NCBI GenBank assembly: GCA_029007415.1
Contig: JAQXHT010000055.1
Span: 1 to 10,515 of the forward strand
Length of the DNA: 10,515 bases
Reading direction: 5' to 3'
From: a bacterium
GTDB lineage: Bacteria > Bacillota_I > Bacilli_A > RF39 > UBA660
This document shows positions 7,020 through 10,515 of this stretch, piece by piece. The notes beneath the pieces were generated by a model. The model did no database searches and was not told the origin of the DNA. It saw only the letters and a list, made by a program, of their open reading frames with translations. A program made the translations under genes and the position numbers. The first letter of the stretch is position 1, and each line of letters opens with the position of its first letter.

Positions 7020-7889
7020 ATGCGAGCTAGTAGGGAATTTGTAAGAAAGGTTATTAGAATAATAAGAAGACCAGATATGCGAATACTACCAGGTCAGCTT
7101 GCTTTCTTTTTAGTTCTTTCAATGATTCCCTTAATTGCTTTAGTGGGAACGATTGGAAGTAGTTTAGGACTTAGTATCGCCTCTTTTAAAAGTGCTTTAG
7201 AGTCAGCTGTTCCTGATGCAGTTATTAATACACTTTTTCCTAATGATGTGATAACAGGACTTAATTTTAATGTAACAGTGTTCTTTATTGCCACCTTTGT
7301 TCTTGCTAGTAATGGTGCTTATTCCTTAATCACTACTTCTAATCAAATTTATGAAGTAGAAGATAACAGTGAGATAAGAAGACGTGGAAAAGCGATTATT
7401 TTAACTTTCATTATGGTAAGTTTGTTGTTTTTCTTAATTCTAGTACCCGTTTTTGGAGATACTTTAATCTCCCTAGCACAGATTAATCTTCATAATGAAA
7501 AATTAGCAAATCTCATTAAAAATATCTATCATTTAGGAAAGTATCCATTTTCACTTTTCTTATTATATTTCAATATAAAGTTAATGTATATCTTAGCTCC
7601 TGATAAAGAAATGACTTCTAAAGAGGTTATACCAGGAGCAATGTTTACAGCGATATTTTGGTTGATTAGTTCAAAGATTTATGCTTTTTATGTTGAATAT
7701 TTCTCCCATTATGACTTGTTCTATGGAAGTATGTCAAACTTATTAGTATTACTATTCTGGGTTTACATCTTAGCTTATATATTTACTCTTGGTATGAGTC
7801 TTAATCAAGCAGGAGTTATTCAAGAGACGATTGAGTTAAGGCGAAGTGACCTCTTTAAGAAGAGTAAGAAAAATCAAGATATCTCGTAA
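7020..7889 (+). CDS. YihY/virulence factor BrkB family membrane protein
   Basis: This 289-residue integral membrane protein belongs to the YihY/BrkB family (formerly, and mistakenly, called RNase BN), whose molecular function is not settled; transport or envelope roles have been proposed. Six hydrophobic helices can be placed at about 25-46, 83-104, 125-146, 174-193, 203-225 and 236-262. The family hallmarks are there: 'GQLAFFLVLSMIPL' early on, 'NGAYSLITTSNQIYEV' after helix 2, the 'PGAMFTAIFWL' helix, and 'YGSMSNLLVLLFWVYI' before the last helix. The N-terminus is basic (RKVIRIIRRP) and should be cytoplasmic. The ATG at 7020 has an excellent SD, AGGAGGA (7010-7016), that overlaps the stop of the sensor gene, so it is co-transcribed and coupled. 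Its last 35 bases overlap the convergent carboxypeptidase gene. Confidence 0.93.
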   Translation: MRASREFVRKVIRIIRRPDMRILPGQLAFFLVLSMIPLIALVGTIGSSLGLSIASFKSALESAVPDAVINTLFPNDVITGLNFNVTVFFIATFVLASNGAYSLITTSNQIYEVEDNSEIRRRGKAIILTFIMVSLLFFLILVPVFGDTLISLAQINLHNEKLANLIKNIYHLGKYPFSLFLLYFNIKLMYILAPDKEMTSKEVIPGAMFTAIFWLISSKIYAFYVEYFSHYDLFYGSMSNLLVLLFWVYILAYIFTLGMSLNQAGVIQETIELRRSDLFKKSKKNQDIS

Positions 7890-8694
7890 AATATTCATCA
7901 AAGGTTAGGTTACTAGCCTTTATTTTTTTGGCTAATTTAACGCCAACAAAACGATAATGCCAAGACTCAAATTGGTAACCAGTAATTGCTTCTTTTCCTT
8001 CAGGGTATCTTAAGATAAAGCCATATTTATAAGAGTTAGCTAGCATCCATTGATATTCCTTGGTATTAGTAAAGGCTTCAAAAGAATTAATAGTATTATC
8101 AACATCAACTACTAGACCAGTCTGATGGTCGGAAAAACCAGGCCTTGCCGAATAAGTGTCAGCCTTAGTAACACCATCATTTTCAACATACTTATCGTAT
8201 AGTCTTTTCTGATAAGTATAACCACGATAAGCAGATATTGCTCTAATAGTAAGTCCTTCTTCACTAGCTTTCTTCACTAATTCATAGAATTTATCTTTTG
8301 CTGATTTTACTAGATAAATACCTTCTCTAGCATAAGGTGTTTCTAATTCTACTAAATTATTAGGAACAAAATCTTCTCTTAAATAATTATATTTATTAAC
8401 TAAAGTATAAAAAGTATTAGTAAGTTTGGCTTCCTTAGTATTAGTATAAAAGGGTAAGTCAAGATTGAGATTAACCCTTGTAACAATATCTTCAACAGAT
8501 AAATTGCTATTTAACTTCTGATAATCTTGATATCTTTTAATATTATTATTTTTATAATAAGGAAGACATTTCGCTTCTTCGATAAAGTTTTTCTTTACAC
8601 TAACTTCTTTCTTTACTGGTTTACTCAATACCAAACTTAAAAATAAACTAATAGAAACAATAACTAAAATAATAATTAAAACTAACTTTTTCAT
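7855..8694 (-). CDS. VanY-type D-alanyl-D-alanine carboxypeptidase (peptidase M15)
   Basis: This is a zinc DD-carboxypeptidase of the M15B/VanY family, which removes the terminal D-Ala from peptidoglycan stem peptides outside the membrane. Of 279 residues, 3-24 form a signal anchor with no clear cleavage site, a stalk region with 'LSVEDIVTRVNLNLDLPFYT' follows, and the catalytic domain spans about 120-270. The motif SAYRGYTYQ (154-162) comes first; the zinc ligands are His190 and Asp197 (SARPGFSDHQTG then VVDVD) and His246, with Glu243 as base in ESWHYR. There are no vanH/A/X or vanR/S neighbours, so this is a housekeeping wall trimmer rather than a vancomycin-resistance gene. The start has GGTGAT three bases upstream as SD. 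Its 3' end overlaps the convergent YihY gene by 35 bases, and its coding sequence near the C-terminus contains that operon's terminator. Confidence 0.94.
   Translation of the reverse strand: MKKLVLIIILVIVSISLFLSLVLSKPVKKEVSVKKNFIEEAKCLPYYKNNNIKRYQDYQKLNSNLSVEDIVTRVNLNLDLPFYTNTKEAKLTNTFYTLVNKYNYLREDFVPNNLVELETPYAREGIYLVKSAKDKFYELVKKASEEGLTIRAISAYRGYTYQKRLYDKYVENDGVTKADTYSARPGFSDHQTGLVVDVDNTINSFEAFTNTKEYQWMLANSYKYGFILRYPEGKEAITGYQFESWHYRFVGVKLAKKIKASNLTFDEYFTRYLDFSYSS
7900..7929 (+). terminator. Strong rho-independent terminator inside a convergent coding sequence
   Basis: A 9-bp stem with one T-G wobble, AAAGGTTAG (7900-7908) and CTAGCCTTT (7913-7921), encloses a GTTA tetraloop and is followed by A and seven Ts (7923-7929). 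It lies 10 bases after the YihY stop, so it ends the three-gene operon. On the other strand these bases encode residues of the VanY-type enzyme (around KKIKASNLTF). Confidence 0.85.
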
Positions 8695-8711
8695 AAAATC
8701 ACCACTACTAT

Positions 8712-8742
8712 ATTATAAGAAAAGAGAAAAATAATAATTCAT
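8712..8742 (-). promoter_or_regulatory. Probable promoter of the VanY-type carboxypeptidase gene
   Basis: On the minus strand a perfect TATAAT (8712-8717) lies 17 bases before the start codon. The -35 region (about 8735-8742) is poor (ATGAAT/TGAATT), so the promoter may be weak or activator-dependent. The leader would be very short, just holding the SD. Confidence 0.55.
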
Positions 8743-8754
8743 AAAATGTATAAT
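8726..8754 (+). promoter_or_regulatory. Probable promoter of the DacA-type carboxypeptidase gene
   Basis: A perfect TATAAT lies at 8749-8754, preceded by TG without a spacer base. The -35 position (8726-8731, GAAAAA) does not match the consensus well. It runs opposite to, and overlaps the upstream part of, the minus-strand promoter, so polymerases at the two sites could compete. The expected start near 8761 leaves about 28 bases of leader with the SD AAGGAGTGAT (8772-8781). Confidence 0.55.
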
Positions 8755-8788
8755 AACACATAGTTTTTAACAAGGAGTGATTTATTTA

Positions 8789-9946
8789 ATGAAGAAACTA
8801 GTAGTTAGCCTTTTAGTTATGTTGCTTTTTTGTCCTCTTATGGTAAAAGCTGAAGACCAAGCACTTATTCTTAATGCTAAGAGTGGAGTTTTAATGGAAG
8901 CTTCTACGGGAAAAATAATTTTTGAAAAAAATAAAGACGAGAAAGTAGCAGTTGCTTCTATGACTAAAATGGTCGCTCAGATTTTAATATTAGAAGCGAT
9001 TGAAAAAGGAGAGATAAAGTGGACAGATAAAGTAACCGCTTCAAGTAATGCTTCTAGTATGGGTGGAAGTCAGATTTTCTTATCAACGGGAGAAGTATTA
9101 ACAGTAGAAGAAATGATGAAAGGTATTTCTATGGCTAGTGCTAATGATGCAACAGTAGCAATGGCGGAATTTTTAAAAGGAACAGAAATAGATTTTGTTA
9201 AAGAGATGAATAAAAAAGTAAAAGCTTTAGGTCTTAAGAATACACAGTTTAAAAACTGTACAGGTCTTGATGAAGAAGGACATTATTCTAGTGCTTATGA
9301 TATGGCAGTGATTGCAAAAGAGTTATTAAAACACGAAGAAATACTTAAGTTTTCTTCTAAATATGAAGACTATTTACGTGTTAATACTCCTAATAAATTT
9401 TGGTTAGTTAATACTAATAAACTAGTAAGATTTTATGAAGGAGCAGATGGGTTAAAGACTGGTCATACTGATGCTGCTAAGTATTGTTTAGCTGCTACTG
9501 CTAAGAAAAATGACATGCGACTAATCGCTATCGTTTTAGGAGAAGAAGTTTCTAAAGTAAGAAATAGTGAAACAATGTCTTTACTTGATTATGGTTTTAA
9601 TACTTATCAAGTACAAATAATAAAGAAGAAAAATGAAATAGTAAAGACTGAAAATATAGAAAAAGCTAGTACTAAGAAAATAGAATATGTTCCAGTTACT
9701 GATATTGGTATTTTATCTAAAAAAGGTGATACTAAGAAAAAGTATAGTTATGATATTAAAATAACTAAGAATAAATTACCTTTAACTAAAGGAGAAATAG
9801 TAGGGAAAATAAAGATTAAGGATGGTAATACTGTTGTAGGAGAAAAAGATATAACAGTTAAGCAATCAACTAAGAAATTATCCTATCTAACCCTTCTTAG
9901 AAATACAATCTATGATATAGCAAGTGGTAATACATCAATTAAATAG
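8789..9946 (+). CDS. D-alanyl-D-alanine carboxypeptidase, PBP5/DacA type (peptidase S11)
   Basis: This is a low-molecular-weight penicillin-binding protein that removes the terminal D-Ala of pentapeptides and so limits cross-linking. It has 385 residues from the ATG at 8789. A signal peptide (1-21, likely cut after VKA) is followed by the transpeptidase-like domain with all three active-site motifs: S57-M-T-K60, S117-A-N119 and K223-T-G225. An elongated beta domain (about 278-357) and a C-terminal segment (LSYLTLLRNTIYDIA) that could be the usual amphipathic membrane anchor follow. The in-frame GTG at 8777 lies within the SD (AAGGAGTGAT), so it cannot be the start and the 389-residue version is rejected. 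It is divergent from the VanY-type enzyme, which acts on the same bond with a zinc mechanism; the two share one intergenic control region. Confidence 0.95.
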   Translation: MKKLVVSLLVMLLFCPLMVKAEDQALILNAKSGVLMEASTGKIIFEKNKDEKVAVASMTKMVAQILILEAIEKGEIKWTDKVTASSNASSMGGSQIFLSTGEVLTVEEMMKGISMASANDATVAMAEFLKGTEIDFVKEMNKKVKALGLKNTQFKNCTGLDEEGHYSSAYDMAVIAKELLKHEEILKFSSKYEDYLRVNTPNKFWLVNTNKLVRFYEGADGLKTGHTDAAKYCLAATAKKNDMRLIAIVLGEEVSKVRNSETMSLLDYGFNTYQVQIIKKKNEIVKTENIEKASTKKIEYVPVTDIGILSKKGDTKKKYSYDIKITKNKLPLTKGEIVGKIKIKDGNTVVGEKDITVKQSTKKLSYLTLLRNTIYDIASGNTSIK

Positions 9947-9968
9947 AAGCATCAGAAATGATGCTTTT
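9947..9968 (+). terminator. Rho-independent terminator after the DacA-type gene
   Basis: A perfect 8-bp stem, AAGCATCA (9947-9954) and TGATGCTT (9959-9966), closes on a GAAA tetraloop (GNRA type, very stable) and runs into TTTT (9965-9968). It starts immediately after the stop codon. Confidence 0.82.
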
Positions 9969-9993
9969 AATAATGCTGTATGTTCTTAAATGA

Positions 9994-10002
9994 TGATATA
10001 AT
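9994..10002 (+). promoter_or_regulatory. Extended -10 promoter upstream of the small HTH gene
   Basis: TGATATAAT is a perfect extended -10 (TG at 9994-9995, TATAAT 9997-10002). No good -35 lies 16-18 bases upstream. It would start transcription near 10009, just before the AGGAG SD at 10013-10017. Confidence 0.5.
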
Positions 10003-10025
10003 AATTTTTAGTAGGAGTGATGGAA

Positions 10026-10172
10026 GTGGGAAAAGTAGCAAACATGTTATATATGATAGACTTACTTAATACTGGAAATATTTATACATTAAAAGAGCTA
10101 TCAGAATTGAAAGATAATTATCTTAATAACTATAAAAAAGATATTACGTTAAAGTCTGGTGATGATTTATGA
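10026..10172 (+). pseudogene. Truncated HTH regulator (WYL/DeoR-like N-terminus), or small HTH peptide
   Basis: The 48-residue product starts GKVANMLYMIDLLNTG followed by NIYTLKELSE. This matches the opening of the winged helix-turn-helix that leads WYL/DeoR-type regulators: a first helix, a short turn, then a TLKEL helix. After this the sequence (LKDNYLNNYKKDI) looks like a shortened, degenerate recognition helix, and the protein stops at SGDDL, where full regulators continue for 200-250 residues. The GTG at 10026 is preferred because the AGGAG at 10013-10017 is 8 bases away; the in-frame ATG at 10020 is only 2 bases from it. Promoter and SD look intact, so it may still be expressed. Its TGA overlaps the next start (ATGA). 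It is either a decayed regulator or a real small protein; homology is by eye only. Confidence 0.5.
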
Positions 10173-10306
10173 AAAATAAAAATAGTATCCTTCCTTTTGC
10201 TATAATTTTTATAACTGTTTTCCTAATAGCTACTTTAACCTTTTGTAGTAAGAAGTCCCTCACCTCTAAGGTGGGGGATGAATTACGTTTACTTATGCTT
10301 GAATAA
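10169..10306 (+). CDS. Small membrane peptide, 3' end probably replaced by IS sequence
   Basis: This 45-codon frame starts at an ATG overlapping the previous stop (ATGA). Residues 1-6 are polar and basic, about 8-25 form a hydrophobic helix (PFAIIFITVFLIATLTF), and Cys26 follows it, though the preceding residues do not fit a lipobox well. From about residue 28 (base 10250) the codons run through the end hairpin of an IS200/IS605-type element, so the tail KSLTSKVGDELRLLMLE is probably IS-derived and the original C-terminus lost. Function unknown. The coupling to an HTH fragment recalls small regulator/membrane-protein pairs, but that is inference. Its stop overlaps the -35 box of the tnpA promoter. 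Confidence 0.4.
   Translation: MKNKNSILPFAIIFITVFLIATLTFCSKKSLTSKVGDELRLLMLE
10256..10278 (+). repeat. Left-end hairpin of the IS200/IS605-type element
   Basis: TCCCTCACCT (10256-10265) pairs with AGGTGGGGGA (10269-10278) as a 10-bp stem with one T-G wobble and a 3-base CTA loop. It is by far the most GC-rich structure in an AT-rich window. In this family TnpA recognises such subterminal hairpins, and a short guide at the 5' foot pairs with the cleavage site. No T-run follows, so it is not a terminator. Confidence 0.8.
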
Positions 10307-10327
10307 TACTAAAATTCATAATATAAT
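10299..10327 (+). promoter_or_regulatory. Promoter of tnpA
   Basis: TTGAAT (10299-10304), a 17-base spacer and a perfect TATAAT (10322-10327) form a near-consensus promoter inside the element. Transcription should start near 10334, about 29 bases before the tnpA ATG. Confidence 0.7.
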
Positions 10328-10362
10328 AAAGTCAGTCGATAAAAAAAGAAGGTGATATTGCA

Positions 10363-10515
10363 ATGAAATTAGATAATAATGCACATTCAGTATTTTTGAT
10401 GCACTATCATCTTGTACTTGTTGTAAAATACCGTAGAAAAGTATTTGATGACCATATATCGGATAGAGCAAAGGAAATATTTGAGTACATATCACCGAAA
10501 TACAATATTACATTA
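10363..10515 (+). CDS. tnpA: IS200/IS605-family transposase TnpA (Y1 HUH), 3' partial
   Basis: The first 51 residues of a Y1-type single-strand transposase are present; the gene runs off the right edge (family length about 130-155). The conserved first strand reads HSVFLMHYHLVLVVKYRRK, and the following 'ISDRAKEIFEYISPKYNIT' is the first helix before the catalytic core. The HUH metal-binding histidines and the catalytic Tyr lie outside the window, so activity cannot be judged. The ATG at 10363 has a good SD, GAAGGTGAT (10348-10356), and its own promoter. The enzyme excises and inserts the element as a circular single strand through the end hairpins. Confidence 0.93.
   Translation, partial: MKLDNNAHSVFLMHYHLVLVVKYRRKVFDDHISDRAKEIFEYISPKYNITL

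Larger units (their letters stand above)
10251..10515 (+). mobile_element. IS200/IS605-family insertion sequence, left part, truncated by window
   Basis: The left end is marked by a GC-rich hairpin (10256-10278), followed by a promoter and the start of a Y1 transposase gene reading away from the end. This is the standard left-end layout of the family, whose elements move as single strands and create no target duplication. The exact left boundary cannot be fixed; it should lie within about 10240-10255. The rest of tnpA, any tnpB and the right end are outside the window. Confidence 0.8.

Noticed and set aside
7094..7294. Minus-strand 66-codon open frame inside the YihY/BrkB gene
   Set aside because: It is antisense to membrane helices of a recognisable gene, lacks an SD, and shows no domain features.
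7851..7864. Small palindrome CTCTT-TAAG-AAGAG as a minus-strand terminator for the VanY-type gene
   Set aside because: The stem has only 5 bp and no T-run follows on the minus strand; it also overlaps the stop codon and coding bases.
7855..8694. Vancomycin-resistance (van) cluster
   Set aside because: Only a VanY-type carboxypeptidase is present; there is no VanH, ligase, VanX or VanRS, and the neighbour is a housekeeping PBP5-type enzyme.
10256..10278. GC-rich hairpin as a terminator for the small upstream genes
   Set aside because: No T-run follows the stem, it lies inside an open frame, and its position before tnpA fits an IS200/IS605 left end.
1..10515. CRISPR array, tRNA or rRNA genes, or riboswitch
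   Set aside because: No regularly spaced repeats, no cloverleaf-like GC-rich segments and no long structured leaders were seen; the intergenic regions are short and explained by promoters and terminators.

Overview
The window comes from an AT-rich, low-GC bacterium of the Firmicutes/Bacilli kind, probably a gut-type lineage near the Mollicutes-like Bacilli (RF39/Erysipelotrichia-like). This placement is an inference from protein flavour and base composition; no rRNA is present to confirm it. TGA is used as a stop (gatA ends in TGA inside a 4-base overlap with gatB), so the code is standard rather than the Mycoplasma code. Two D-Ala-D-Ala carboxypeptidases show that the cell makes peptidoglycan. 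Ribosome binding sites are of the AGGAG / GGTGAT type.

Region 1 (1-3100) is the gatCAB operon for the tRNA-dependent amidotransferase. gatC is cut by the left window edge, the three genes overlap (8 and 4 bases), and a hairpin terminator follows gatB. Region 2 (3101-4425) is a one-gene unit with its own promoter and terminator, encoding an AAA ATPase of the AAA_14/DUF4143 family; it looks like an accessory insert between housekeeping units.

Region 3 (4430-7930) is a three-gene operon read left to right: a small membrane-anchored protein of unknown function, a two-domain periplasmic-binding-protein-like sensor fused to a GGDEF domain with a degenerate signature (DGNEF), and a six-helix YihY/BrkB membrane protein. 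Its strong terminator lies inside the 3' coding part of the next gene, which is convergent and overlaps by 35 bases.

Region 4 (7855-9968) is a divergent cell-wall pair sharing one 94-base promoter region: a VanY-type M15 carboxypeptidase on the minus strand and a DacA/PBP5-type S11 carboxypeptidase on the plus strand. Both trim the terminal D-Ala of peptidoglycan stem peptides outside the membrane.

Region 5 (9969-10515) is degraded, mobile-element territory. A 48-codon gene holds the start of an HTH transcription-regulator domain. It is coupled by an ATGA overlap to a 45-codon membrane peptide whose last third appears to be supplied by the left end of an IS200/IS605-family element. That element shows a GC-rich end hairpin, a good promoter and the first 51 codons of its TnpA transposase, and runs off the right edge.

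No clearly new multi-gene system is visible. The most unusual points are the degenerate GGDEF signature in an otherwise intact receptor, the terminator embedded in a coding region, and the small HTH/membrane gene pair interrupted by the IS element.
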